Origin: a virus | Direction: 5' to 3' (one strand) | DNA length: 23,054 bases | IMG/VR virus record: IMGVR_UViG_3300023294_000102 | Coordinates: 1-23,054 of that record | Part shown: positions 7,125 through 15,378 of the stretch, piece by piece | How positions within the stretch are numbered: position 1 is the first letter of the stretch | How the letters are laid out: every line of letters starts with the position of its first letter | Notes under the pieces: model-generated | Seen by the model: the letters and a program-made list of their open reading frames with translations, nothing else | Told to the model about the DNA's origin: nothing | Databases searched by the model: none | Position numbers and translations under genes: made by a program

Positions 7125-7140
7125 AGGGGGCGAACCCCCT
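7125..7140 (-). terminator. GC-rich UUCG-loop hairpin, possible attenuator/terminator or mRNA stabiliser
   Basis: On the minus strand the RNA reads AGGGGG-UUCG-CCCCCU, a perfect 6-bp stem with a UUCG tetraloop, 35 nt after the stop of the 177-aa gene. It is followed by UUCUGAUAAU rather than a U-run. It could partly terminate or protect the 3' end of the structural transcript. Confidence 0.5.
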
Positions 7141-7174
7141 CCTAGATTTAGTGTTATCTACTAATCAATTAATA

Positions 7175-7708
7175 TTAACTGAATACTGGAGCAGTAGCGC
7201 CGGCAACAAAACCTTCGACATAATAAACAGTTGCAGAAGCACCTGTAATAGTAATATCAAGAGCAGCGATTAGATCGCAAGTTAATGTAAAGTGAGCAGT
7301 ACCATTAGAATAAACTGCAACACTATCATCGCCAATATCAGCGTGAAGTAATGATCCTTTGAAGAACATTGTATCGTTAGCAGTTTTGATAATGAATGCT
7401 TCTGTTTCAACAGCAGTACCACCGTAGATAAAGTGAAACGACACACCAGCCGCTGGGGTTGGTAATGTGTAAGTATTATCTTGTGTAAGAGCAGGAATAA
7501 CAATAGGTCTTCCAGCATGTGTAGCAGCCGTCAAAGTTTGATCAGCGTCATTTAAAACAACAGGTACACTTAGTGCGTTAATCACTTCAGCGATTGTTAC
7601 TTTTTTGTTAATTGGTGTTCCAGAAGGATCATCAACTACATGAAGTAAATCTTCACGAGCAGTTGCTGTTCCTAGGGAAGTTAATGCCGTGATTTTTTTA
7701 TCAGCCAT
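7175..7708 (-). CDS. Virion structural protein (tail/fibre-type, MADKKITAL family)
   Basis: 177-aa beta-rich protein starting [20 protein letters not shown] and continuing [22 protein letters not shown]. This opening is a widespread signature of structural, often fibre- or tail-associated, proteins in marine phages. The rest consists of short beta strands with many A, T, G and V residues, suiting a beta-sandwich or appendage domain exposed on the virion. A perfect late promoter TATAAATA lies about 115 nt upstream, and the leader carries a hairpin. AAGGA precedes the ATG. Codons are more GC-rich than in neighbours, consistent with high expression. The exact location in the particle cannot be told from sequence. 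Confidence 0.75.
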   Translation of the reverse strand: MADKKITALTSLGTATAREDLLHVVDDPSGTPINKKVTIAEVINALSVPVVLNDADQTLTAATHAGRPIVIPALTQDNTYTLPTPAAGVSFHFIYGGTAVETEAFIIKTANDTMFFKGSLLHADIGDDSVAVYSNGTAHFTLTCDLIAALDITITGASATVYYVEGFVAGATAPVFS

Positions 7709-7798
7709 TTTTTTTATTTCCTTATATTAATACCCCTTATGTATTCGGGGAATGTTAGCCCATACATTGATACTATCTCGTAAGGGATCAAGTGTAAA

Positions 7799-7815
7799 GG
7801 GGATATAATATCCCC
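7799..7815 (-). other. Palindromic stem-loop at the 5' end of the late leader
   Basis: GGGGATAT and ATATCCCC are perfect complements around one base. In RNA this gives about a 6-bp stem with a 5-nt loop. It begins 8 nt downstream of the TATAAATA box at 7831..7824, so it would form almost at the first nucleotides of the transcript. It also lies 26 nt after the upstream stop and is followed by UUUA, so weak termination is an alternative. Confidence 0.5.
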
Positions 7816-7823
7816 GATACAAA

Positions 7824-7831
7824 TATTTATA
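7824..7831 (-). promoter_or_regulatory. T4-type late promoter TATAAATA
   Basis: Exact match to the T4 late-promoter -10 box on the minus strand, in the intergenic region upstream of the 177-aa structural gene. T4-like phages use this box with gp55, gp33 and the sliding clamp gp45. Confidence 0.75.
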
Positions 7832-7840
7832 ATCTTTTTA

Positions 7841-8506
7841 CTACGCAGCTACAGTAATTGTACCAGCAGCAGTTCCGATAGCGGTTGCACTAGTAATTGT
7901 AGAAGCTGTGTTGCTCTCTTGTGTCAAACGACCAGCAGTAGCACCTTCTAATTCAATAAACTCGTCAGCACTACCAGAGTTTGTTCCTGCTTCTAAAACA
8001 AAAGTTTCAGTTGCTTTCTCATTGATAGTACCACTATTCAAAGCGACTGCGTTAGCAACGATTGAAAGTACATCACCAGCGTCTGTAGCAGCATTATCAG
8101 CTGCGATAGCAAGTTCAAAAGTAAGTCTGTTTGTTCCAGAACCACTAGAATACGATAATGTATGATTTGAATTAGTATCATTCACTACTGTTAATGTTGG
8201 TGTACCACCGTCTGTAGCAACTTCAACTTCTTCGTTGAAAGTAACTGTTACACTTAGCGTTCCGCCATCAGACTTATCAAACGCTGTGATATCAAAATCA
8301 ATCGCTGTAATGTCTGCAAGGTTTAGAGAGGTACTTAAATCGCCAATCGCTACAATAATTTCCTCTTGTATTCGACCAGCTCGTCCACCAGTCCCTGTAA
8401 TTTTCTTTACCCAACCTTTTTCAGTTGCGTAAACATTTAATTTTTCAGCATCCGTGAAGTGTTTAGGTTTCGCTTCAACGGCATCTGAATTTCCCCATAA
8501 AGGCAT
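7841..8506 (-). CDS. Virion structural protein with Ig/cadherin-like repeat (MPLWGN family)
   Basis: 221 aa. The N-terminus MPLWGNSDAVEAKPKHFTDA is a signature I know from virion proteins of marine T4-like phages; KPKHF and KGWVKKITG fit that family. From about residue 60 on, the sequence reads like an Ig-like/cadherin-type beta domain (LSVTVTFNEEVEVATDGGTP, TLTVVNDTN, NRLTFELAIAADNAATDAGD). Such domains usually decorate capsids or tails and may bind host surface sugars. The acidic, alanine/threonine-rich composition suits an exposed protein. A GATAAATA late box and an AAGGAG site lie just upstream of the ATG. Confidence 0.75.
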   Translation of the reverse strand: MPLWGNSDAVEAKPKHFTDAEKLNVYATEKGWVKKITGTGGRAGRIQEEIIVAIGDLSTSLNLADITAIDFDITAFDKSDGGTLSVTVTFNEEVEVATDGGTPTLTVVNDTNSNHTLSYSSGSGTNRLTFELAIAADNAATDAGDVLSIVANAVALNSGTINEKATETFVLEAGTNSGSADEFIELEGATAGRLTQESNTASTITSATAIGTAAGTITVAA

Positions 8507-8556
8507 ATTATCTCTCCTTATTAATAAGTTTGTTTCTTTTGTTAATTAACTATTAC

Positions 8557-8564
8557 TATTTATC
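8557..8564 (-). promoter_or_regulatory. Late promoter GATAAATA
   Basis: Matches the NATAAATA late consensus described for marine T4-like phages. It overlaps the stop codon of the HAD gene and lies 50 nt upstream of the MPLWGN structural gene start. Confidence 0.6.
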
Positions 8565-9090
8565 AAAAACCAAATCTCTTCAGCTGAGAAATAGTGTTTG
8601 AGGCACTAGAATATAGTATTCCTATACCTCCGGCAGCCTTAAATTGTTCTACATTTTTAGGGTAATCATCAATTAAGATTGCAGGTCGTTTACCTGTATC
8701 ACTTCCTTTCATTGCAAATAGTCTCTTATCTCTACGCCTCACTATGTTTATCATATTTCCTTGAGTATATCCCACTTCTTTTCGTAACCATCTTTGTTTG
8801 CCTGGTATACAATTAGGATCCTCTAGACTAAAAGCAGATAATATGTGGCATTTATACTTTGATATAAAGTTCCAAAGTGTCTTACCATCTCTAGTCCATG
8901 GCATATTTGCCCAAAAATTCTTGTAATTTCTTATAGATTCCCAATCTTGACCAGACCGTAAACCTTCCCAATTTTGTCCTGTTGCTCTTTTTGCTTGAAG
9001 AACAAAATCACATAGAACACCATCCATATCACAATAGATACGAGGTAAGTCTCCCTTTGCCTCTCTATAGTAATCTTTATATAATTTCAT
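8563..9090 (-). CDS. HAD-superfamily nucleotidase-like phosphatase
   Basis: 175 aa with all four HAD motifs: motif I YCDMDGVLCDF (nucleophile D21, acid D23), motif II Ser in ILSAFS (S85), motif III Lys near PGKQRW (K98), motif IV ILIDDYPKN (D141, D142). The DMDGVLxDF form and size resemble 5'(3')-deoxyribonucleotidases, so it probably removes phosphate from nucleotides; substrate specificity is inference. It starts MKLYKDYYREAKGD, an 11-residue opening like the T4 internal-protein targeting peptide, and lies between virion genes rather than among nucleotide-metabolism genes. It may therefore be packaged. AGGAAATGCTAG precedes the ATG. Confidence 0.85.
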   Translation of the reverse strand: MKLYKDYYREAKGDLPRIYCDMDGVLCDFVLQAKRATGQNWEGLRSGQDWESIRNYKNFWANMPWTRDGKTLWNFISKYKCHILSAFSLEDPNCIPGKQRWLRKEVGYTQGNMINIVRRRDKRLFAMKGSDTGKRPAILIDDYPKNVEQFKAAGGIGILYSSASNTISQLKRFGF

Positions 9091-9100
9091 CTAGCATTTC

Positions 9101-9682
9101 CTAATAAAGGTTGCCAGTCGGTGTATTTTTACCACCAGAGAATACTCCTATTGAAACTTCAGGATTAATTTCTATTTTACTTTTACCTAAACTCATTTTA
9201 AGTTTCTGTTTACTTAAAGATTGTACTTTAGGTGAAGGTGTCTTTTTATCTAAAATAGCACTTGCAAGTCCTGTTCTTAAAGGAACTTCTCCTGTTTCAG
9301 GATTCGGTTCAGGTTTAACAACTTTATTCTTTTCATTTTCTAATTCAACTTTTAATAATTGAATTTCATTTTTCAATCGTTGCATTTCATCGTCCATTTT
9401 AGAATCTTTTTCAACAACCTTACTATCATCTTCTTTGGCTTCGTTTGTAGAAGGCACTAAAAGATAATCTCTCAACTTATTCATACTGTTAGCAGCGATA
9501 GCAATCTTATTCATCCACCAACTAGGCAAATCACCCTCTGAACTCATACCTTGAAGTTTAGATAATATTTGAGAAGCATCTTCGATTGTAGTTTTACATT
9601 GACGAACAGCAGATGCCACGTCTGTGTGACCATCTTCTCTTACTTGTCTAAGTGCTTCTTTAAATGTTTGTTTATATTTCAT
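9101..9682 (-). CDS. Putative virion-internal/prohead protein
   Basis: 193 aa starting MKYKQTFKEALRQVREDGHTDVASAVRQC. Residues 18-77 form a helical module (TTIEDASQILSKLQGM, LPSWWMNKIAIAANSMNKLR, DYLLVP) that I recall as conserved in marine T4-like structural proteins. Then come an acidic linker, a coiled coil (about 94-120) and a low-complexity tail that resembles a disordered region (ETGEVPLRTGLASAI, KQKLKMSLGKSK). No enzyme motif is visible. Modular helix-linker architecture and the targeting-like N-terminus fit a scaffold or internal capsid protein. It lies 10 nt after the 924-aa gene and has only a distant AGG, so translation may be coupled. Confidence 0.65.
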   Translation of the reverse strand: MKYKQTFKEALRQVREDGHTDVASAVRQCKTTIEDASQILSKLQGMSSEGDLPSWWMNKIAIAANSMNKLRDYLLVPSTNEAKEDDSKVVEKDSKMDDEMQRLKNEIQLLKVELENEKNKVVKPEPNPETGEVPLRTGLASAILDKKTPSPKVQSLSKQKLKMSLGKSKIEINPEVSIGVFSGGKNTPTGNLY

Positions 9683-9691
9683 ATTAATTTT

Positions 9692-12466
9692 TTAAACCTT
9701 TTTCATGTCAGTATAAGTGATTGGTTTAGATGTCTGTTTAACTGTTGGTTTTCCCTCATCATCTGGATCTTGTAATTCATCTACACCAAGTTTTTTACCT
9801 TGTGCCGACATAGATAATGTTTCAAGTTTATCATGACCCTTTTTCATAGCGTCTTGAGGACTTGTAGCGTCAACTACAGCAGTTAATATAACTCCATAAC
9901 TACCAAATCTTGAACCGTAATCATGTGATACTTCGTATCTAGCTTCTACCATTAATTCTTCTGCTTTGTAATTGGACAAGAAGTGTAGATTGTATGTAGA
10001 AACAAATTCTCTAATTTCTTTCATTTTGTACATAGATTTGATTATACCTTTGTCACCAACTTTGAATGTTGCCTGACCAGATGGTTTCATACCTTTTGCT
10101 AATGCAGGTGGTAATTTTGTAACTGTTCCGCCTTTAGCAAGATACTGTTTAATCATATCATCAAGTTCTTTACCTTTAATATTTACTGTTTGTTCTTCTA
10201 ACATTTTCATATTAAGAATCGCATCTTCAATAGAACCTTCTTTTACTGGAAGATATTTTTCTTTCCTGTATGTAGCATTGATTTTTTTCATCGCTGCCAT
10301 CATCTCTGGTGTATCGTTTACTTTTGCCATGTCTTTACCACCGCCATCTTTAACAGATGCTCGTACATCATCTTTAGAGTAAGATGTAGATAAATCAGCC
10401 ATTGGTTTCGCATCATCTTGAGCAGTTTTTACCATCATAGAATTGATTGGCATTTTCATAGCATTCATTTTCATAGCGTTCATTTTCATTTCTGAAACTG
10501 ATTCTGTATCAGATGGTGCCTGAGCACATTGACAAGCTTCGCCTTCACATATTGGACAACTTGGATCAACCGATTCTCTATAAACTTTTTTTCCTTGTTT
10601 ATGAAGTTGTAAAGCTGTTTTAGCATCTGGTGCATAAACATGATCTTTTTTATCAGGTGTATTTCCATCATCTTTTTTTGCTTTACCATCTATGATAATA
10701 AACCTTTCGTTATCGTAAGCATCTTCTTCTGAAAACATTTGTTTTAATACTTTATGATAAGCATTTGAACCCTTAGATTTTTCTAAAGATTGAATATCTT
10801 TCTTTTCTTTAGGTGTTAATAGAGTAGTTCTATCTAACATCTTTTTAAGATCATCCAGACTTTGTGCTTCATCTAAAGTTTCTTCTTTTTTCTTATCACC
10901 TTGTTTAGCAGCGATTGCTTTTTGTAGACCGGCAGGTAATTTCTTTTGTGCAGGTGTTAATTCTTCAGTCATACTTTTAACAGAACTAACATCACTCAAA
11001 TTAAAAGAGTAGTAATCGCCAATTCCATCAGAAGCTTTAATTTTACCACCCACCGTTACTGACTGCGGTGCTGCTACATATGTTCTACCTTTAATTATAA
11101 CAATAACAGCAGATCCTAAAGTAAAAGCTCTTTTCATTTTCTCTAAATCTTGACTGTTTAATTGTTCTTTAATTTCATTCTTTGCAACATGAGATTTGTC
11201 TACTGCTTTAAAGAATTTCTTTTTTTCTTCATCCGACTTTAGGTCATCAAGGGAATTGATCCCAAAGTCCTTCATAGTCGCATTGAATTTATCTTTGTAA
11301 GATTCGTTCATTGTTAGTTCTCCCTTGTTTATATTTTGTTCTCCTATACTCAATCCCTTATTCTTTAGTGCTTGATATACACCATCTCTAGGATTAGTAT
11401 CCATACTATCTACTTTTTTATAAAAAGCATCCATATCTTTTAACGCTAATGTCATTAGTTCTTCGTAATCTTTTTTATCTGCTTTACCTGAATTGCCTGT
11501 CCAAAACGCTGGGTTTTGTGCTACATATTGTTTTAACGCATATGCTACTTTAGGACTTGTTTCTTCTTCTAGTTCTTCTTCCATACCAAGTTTCTTTTTT
11601 ACTATTTTAGTTGCTGTTGCATATCTAACAGCGTCACCATTTTTTCCATATTTTTTAATAAAGTCTTGTTTAGGCATATCGTCTGCCTTTTTGTGAACCA
11701 TTTTAACTTGTGATTTAGACAAATCTACTTCAGACATATCTAATGGTTTTTTAAAATCTGACCATTTCATTCCTCGTTGTGAAACTGCTGTAGATACAGC
11801 ACCTGTTGATAAAAAAGGTATATCTGCATTTGCAAGTTTAACTATCAATGGTGTTGACATTTTACTCAACATAGCGTTCATTTTATTAATATTATTTATT
11901 GACATAGTTTTACCTTTTAGAGGCTCATACTCTTTTTTAAGTTTGGTCAACATAGCAGGTGTAAATTCTGTTAGTGTTTCTTCATTCACTTCTTCATCCA
12001 TCATACTTAAAACTGATTTAACTACTTTAAGAGATAAGTTTAATTCTTTTGCAATTTGTTCTGGTGTACTACCTTCATCACTCATGATAAAGATATCATC
12101 CATTTTACTTTCGTCTAATTCTTTTTCTTCAGACATAACACCTTCACTTGCTATTTTTGAGATATGATTAATTTTTGCATTAGCTAAAGCTGCTTTTGTA
12201 GGTGCATCTAAATTTTTAATGTGGGATAAAAGTCCTGATGTTACCGCTGAAGCAGGTTTGTTTTTCCAATCCTGTTTCATTCTTTCTAATTGTGCGTCTG
12301 ATAAACTACCTCTTAAATCATTAATCTCACCAAATAGTTCTTCATAAAATTCTTCTTTTACACAATTAGGAACTTGACGACCGCCTTTACTTTTCATACC
12401 GTCTTGTCTATATCCAATCCAACAAGCCTCATCTACTTGTGCTAACTCTTTAAATGTTTTAGGCAT
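9692..12466 (-). CDS. Large modular late protein, probable capsid-internal or polyprotein-like
   Basis: 924 aa, the largest gene here, charged and helix-rich, built of short modules joined by Glu-rich linkers. Residues 15-36 hold CWIGYRQDGMKSKGGRQVPN-C, a motif I recall from many T4-like virion proteins. 124-157 looks like a helix-turn-helix (DEGSTPEQIAKELNLSLKVV). 384-431 (NESYKDKFNATMKDFG to AKNE) resembles a scaffold-type segment. 445-492 is a small beta domain. 637-647 is a C-x2-C-x4-C-x-C cluster. 658-672 is a MKMNA repeat. 806-880 is a C-terminal alpha/beta part. Linkers contain [L/I/M]-x-E-[A/S] sites (LDE-S 120, LDE-A 534, MNE-S 389, MVE-A 841) resembling T4 gp21 prohead-protease cleavage sites. 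Function unknown; a packaged, processed protein is inferred. Its ATG overlaps the upstream stop. Confidence 0.65.
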   Translation of the reverse strand: MPKTFKELAQVDEACWIGYRQDGMKSKGGRQVPNCVKEEFYEELFGEINDLRGSLSDAQLERMKQDWKNKPASAVTSGLLSHIKNLDAPTKAALANAKINHISKIASEGVMSEEKELDESKMDDIFIMSDEGSTPEQIAKELNLSLKVVKSVLSMMDEEVNEETLTEFTPAMLTKLKKEYEPLKGKTMSINNINKMNAMLSKMSTPLIVKLANADIPFLSTGAVSTAVSQRGMKWSDFKKPLDMSEVDLSKSQVKMVHKKADDMPKQDFIKKYGKNGDAVRYATATKIVKKKLGMEEELEEETSPKVAYALKQYVAQNPAFWTGNSGKADKKDYEELMTLALKDMDAFYKKVDSMDTNPRDGVYQALKNKGLSIGEQNINKGELTMNESYKDKFNATMKDFGINSLDDLKSDEEKKKFFKAVDKSHVAKNEIKEQLNSQDLEKMKRAFTLGSAVIVIIKGRTYVAAPQSVTVGGKIKASDGIGDYYSFNLSDVSSVKSMTEELTPAQKKLPAGLQKAIAAKQGDKKKEETLDEAQSLDDLKKMLDRTTLLTPKEKKDIQSLEKSKGSNAYHKVLKQMFSEEDAYDNERFIIIDGKAKKDDGNTPDKKDHVYAPDAKTALQLHKQGKKVYRESVDPSCPICEGEACQCAQAPSDTESVSEMKMNAMKMNAMKMPINSMMVKTAQDDAKPMADLSTSYSKDDVRASVKDGGGKDMAKVNDTPEMMAAMKKINATYRKEKYLPVKEGSIEDAILNMKMLEEQTVNIKGKELDDMIKQYLAKGGTVTKLPPALAKGMKPSGQATFKVGDKGIIKSMYKMKEIREFVSTYNLHFLSNYKAEELMVEARYEVSHDYGSRFGSYGVILTAVVDATSPQDAMKKGHDKLETLSMSAQGKKLGVDELQDPDDEGKPTVKQTSKPITYTDMKKV
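10452..10490 (-). repeat. 15-bp in-frame tandem repeat (MKMNA) in the 924-aa gene
   Basis: The 15-base units at 10452-10466 and 10467-10481 differ at a single position, and a third copy is partial. They encode tandem MKMNA pentapeptides in the linker after the Cys cluster. This is a typical site for length variation by slippage. Confidence 0.7.
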
Positions 12467-13395
12467 TATATTAATCTCCCAATATATTTTCTAGATATAT
12501 CATTTCTTGTTTTTAAATCAGCCATAGATATATGACCTGCTTTTTGATGTCTTATATCAATATCGACAATCTTTTTATAATCTGCTGCTGTACCAAACTT
12601 TTTAACTAACAGTAAAGCATTATCACTATGTTGGTTTTCTTTTTCATTTTCTTTATACTTTGCCATATCAAATTTGTCAGCGTCTTGTTTTGATATTCTC
12701 ATGGACGGAGATCCTGCTGCCGCTTCTCCTAGTGATTCTGCTTTCACAGTTGCACCATAAAAATTATTCATATCTGCAGCATACTTGTTAAGGTCTGCAC
12801 CATTACCATCAACTTTTATCTCTAGACCTTGTCCTTGTAATTTAAAACCTTTTTTTGCTAAATCAACATATGCTTTTGCAAAACTATCCATATCTTTAAA
12901 AGTAACAGTCATCTTTTTAAATTCTGTAATTGTTTCTTCTTTAAAAGAACTTGGAAGTTCTTTAATTCTAACATAAAATTTATTATTGAAAGGTGATTGA
13001 TAGGCATCTGCCTTTGCACCTTTGTGTTGTTTCATTAAAGAACTAGCCGCATTGTCAGCTTGTGTTCTGTTAGTGTAAATTTTGTCTAGTACTTTAGTAC
13101 CATTTTTAAGTTTGATAGTCTGCATTGCATCTGAATCAAAAACTGCTTCTTCTAGTGATTCGTTTGCTCTCTTTAATGCGTTTGCTACATCAGGATGATC
13201 TGATAATCCTTTTGCAATCTTATCAATAGCACTTACTGCACCTGAATAGTTACCTTGTTTATATCTAGGATCGTTTAAGATACCATATGCCATTTTGATT
13301 TGTTGAGTTGAAAAGCCCTTATCTTCTTTGATAGGATCTCTATATGATCTTGCTTCCTCTAAAGCTTGTCTCATTGTTTTGATTGTTTTATACAT
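12466..13395 (-). CDS. Putative virion-internal protein with modular helices
   Basis: 309 aa, no named family. Start MYKTIKTMRQALEEARSYRD includes LEE-A, a gp21-like cleavage pattern, at residues 12-15. Module 1 (about 25-95) is helical: FSTQQIKMAYGILNDPRYKQ, then GLSDHPDVANALKRANESLEE. Module 2 (about 108-150) reads TIKLKNGTKVLDKIYTNRTQ then FYVRIKELP, an alpha/beta piece. Module 3 (about 160-218) has VTFKDMDSFAKAYVDLAKKG and an EIKVDGNG strand. A further LGE-A site precedes the C-terminal helices. The recurrence of L-x-E-A at module borders suggests processing during capsid maturation. It is translationally coupled (TAATG) to both neighbours. Confidence 0.65.
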   Translation of the reverse strand: MYKTIKTMRQALEEARSYRDPIKEDKGFSTQQIKMAYGILNDPRYKQGNYSGAVSAIDKIAKGLSDHPDVANALKRANESLEEAVFDSDAMQTIKLKNGTKVLDKIYTNRTQADNAASSLMKQHKGAKADAYQSPFNNKFYVRIKELPSSFKEETITEFKKMTVTFKDMDSFAKAYVDLAKKGFKLQGQGLEIKVDGNGADLNKYAADMNNFYGATVKAESLGEAAAGSPSMRISKQDADKFDMAKYKENEKENQHSDNALLLVKKFGTAADYKKIVDIDIRHQKAGHISMADLKTRNDISRKYIGRLI

Positions 13396-15377
13396 TATAG
13401 TTGTTCCTTCATTCTTTCGACTGCTTTGTCTAGTTCGACTTTCCAGTTCTCTTTGAATCTTTTCTTATATTTATCTATTGTTCCACCTTCATTTTTAAAA
13501 TTTTCTATATCTTTAGTAGTTATTATACTACTATGTTTTCTAAAATTCTGTATTGGTTGACCTGGTGTCATTTTCATAGTGTGTTGAGTGTATTCATCTG
13601 TACCTATTTCGTACTGTTTATCAATAGATTCATCAACTTCCATCTCTTTTTCTAGTCTGTCTAGTAAATTTTCTTTATTCATATCTTTTACATTTTCTTT
13701 CATTTGTATGTCATACAACCATGCCTTCTTAATAAGTCCATTAGTTTCATACGAAACATAATTTGAACCTCTTCTGACTATCATACCTGCTGTACCATCC
13801 ATGTGTTCAATAATATCACCAATATTAAATATTCTCTCTTGATGATATTCTTCTCTTAAATCATTGTTAATAAAATTAGTAAAACTTTCTATTGATTCGT
13901 TAATGCCCATTCCTTTTTTAACGGCAGTAAATAATGCTTTACTATCTGTACTTGATAAATTAGGAACCCCTAACTTAAAGTTTCTATAATCATCTTTCTT
14001 TGCCATTTCTCTCATCTTAGATGCTGATATTCCTGTGACACCCTCAGCGTCTGGATCTCTTTCACCAGATGAAACGACTGTAATTTTTTTGTATTCATAA
14101 TCTTTGCCATTATACTTGTCGGCAAGTCCTTGAAACTCACTTATTCTATCACTACCAGCAATCATAATAACTTCACCATACATCTTATTAAAGAATTTTA
14201 ATATCTCCATAAATGTTCTTTGTGTTCCACCAGCAGCCTTTATGTTATTATCTGGGAACATCTTTTTCATAAACTTAACTTTTGTATTCACATCTAATGG
14301 GTTCTTTCTTTTATCGGTTGAGGCACTAGCGTAAACAATATGTTTAGCATTGTTTTTTCTAGCTTGTGTAATCACTTCTTTCATTAGTTTAGCATGGCCA
14401 ATAGTAGGAGGGTTGAACCTACCAAAAGCGAATATCAGTTTATTTGCCTTATCTAATGCCTCTCCGAACACCCTCGCTTTGCTTTGGGTGGAATCTTCTT
14501 TTCGTAATGAATCTATTTCTGCGTCTGTCACTTTACCATCATCTAAAATCATTTTACATTTTTTTAAAAATTTAAGATAGTGATACTTCTCTAACATTTT
14601 ATAAACTACATTTTTAGGTAATCTATTTTTGATACTAAAAGTTTTAATCTGATCTGGTGTCATATCTGTATCAAATGCACTTCGTCTTTCAACATCAATA
14701 GTATCACCTATGTCTATTAAATCTTTTAAATCAGTTTCTATTTCATTTAATTTATTCTTAATTCTTTTTTCTAAATCTTTAATTTCACCAGGTTTTAATT
14801 CTGATAATTCATCATAATCAATTATATCTCTTTTCAATTCACCCTTTAGTATATCTATCTCATCAACTTTTTTCTGAAAGTCTTTGATATATAAGTTGAC
14901 ATTAAATTCAAATTCATCTGGTCGTTTAACAAACTTATTACCTCTAATATCAAATACAGCATCTGCTTTTTTGTTTTGGTCATCATAAGTTTCTTCATCT
15001 GTAATAAAATAGTAATTAACTGGATGTTGTGAGCCTGGTATTAGTTTACCTTGAATACTATCAGGGTTTTTAGCAGATAGATATTGTTTTGATAGTCTTA
15101 ATCTCTCTTCTTCTCTTTTTTCTTCTGGCACATCAAACAAAACATTGATATCTAGATCAGCGTCATTACGATATCTTTTTGTAAGTATAGAACCTATCAA
15201 AGTAATTTTAAGTACAGGATATTCTTTTTCAAATTCTGCAACTTGTTTTTCAATCATCTCCATAACAGACTTTTTAATCTTTGGATTATTTGTATCTATA
15301 TCATCAAATACTAAAGGTGCATATGTACTTCTTGGTATATCAATGATTGATTCTTTAAAATTTCTAAAAGTTTTCAT
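13395..15377 (-). CDS. Pol-beta-type nucleotidyltransferase fused to NMNAT-like adenylyl/cytidylyltransferase
   Basis: 660 aa in at least three parts. Residues 45-145: polymerase-beta-type NTase with G62-S63 and the metal pair D74-L-D76 (LIGSILTKRYRNDADLDINV). Residues 190-300: helical linker. Residues 313-490: Rossmann nucleotidylyltransferase with FGRFNPPTIGH (T325-x-G-H328) and GISASKMR (450-456), the HxGH and ISSTxxR motifs of NMNAT/cytidylyltransferase enzymes. KRKNPL and SSGERDPDAEG are typical of a family often annotated cytidylyltransferase in marine myoviruses. Residues 515-560: KOW/SH3-like (IFNIGDIIEHMDGTAGMIV). The N-terminus MKTFRNFKES resembles the T4 capsid-targeting peptide. 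Substrates are unknown; NAD, nucleotide or RNA-end chemistry are candidates. The late virion block context suggests packaging. Confidence 0.8.
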   Translation of the reverse strand: MKTFRNFKESIIDIPRSTYAPLVFDDIDTNNPKIKKSVMEMIEKQVAEFEKEYPVLKITLIGSILTKRYRNDADLDINVLFDVPEEKREEERLRLSKQYLSAKNPDSIQGKLIPGSQHPVNYYFITDEETYDDQNKKADAVFDIRGNKFVKRPDEFEFNVNLYIKDFQKKVDEIDILKGELKRDIIDYDELSELKPGEIKDLEKRIKNKLNEIETDLKDLIDIGDTIDVERRSAFDTDMTPDQIKTFSIKNRLPKNVVYKMLEKYHYLKFLKKCKMILDDGKVTDAEIDSLRKEDSTQSKARVFGEALDKANKLIFAFGRFNPPTIGHAKLMKEVITQARKNNAKHIVYASASTDKRKNPLDVNTKVKFMKKMFPDNNIKAAGGTQRTFMEILKFFNKMYGEVIMIAGSDRISEFQGLADKYNGKDYEYKKITVVSSGERDPDAEGVTGISASKMREMAKKDDYRNFKLGVPNLSSTDSKALFTAVKKGMGINESIESFTNFINNDLREEYHQERIFNIGDIIEHMDGTAGMIVRRGSNYVSYETNGLIKKAWLYDIQMKENVKDMNKENLLDRLEKEMEVDESIDKQYEIGTDEYTQHTMKMTPGQPIQNFRKHSSIITTKDIENFKNEGGTIDKYKKRFKENWKVELDKAVERMKEQL

Positions 15378-15378
15378 C

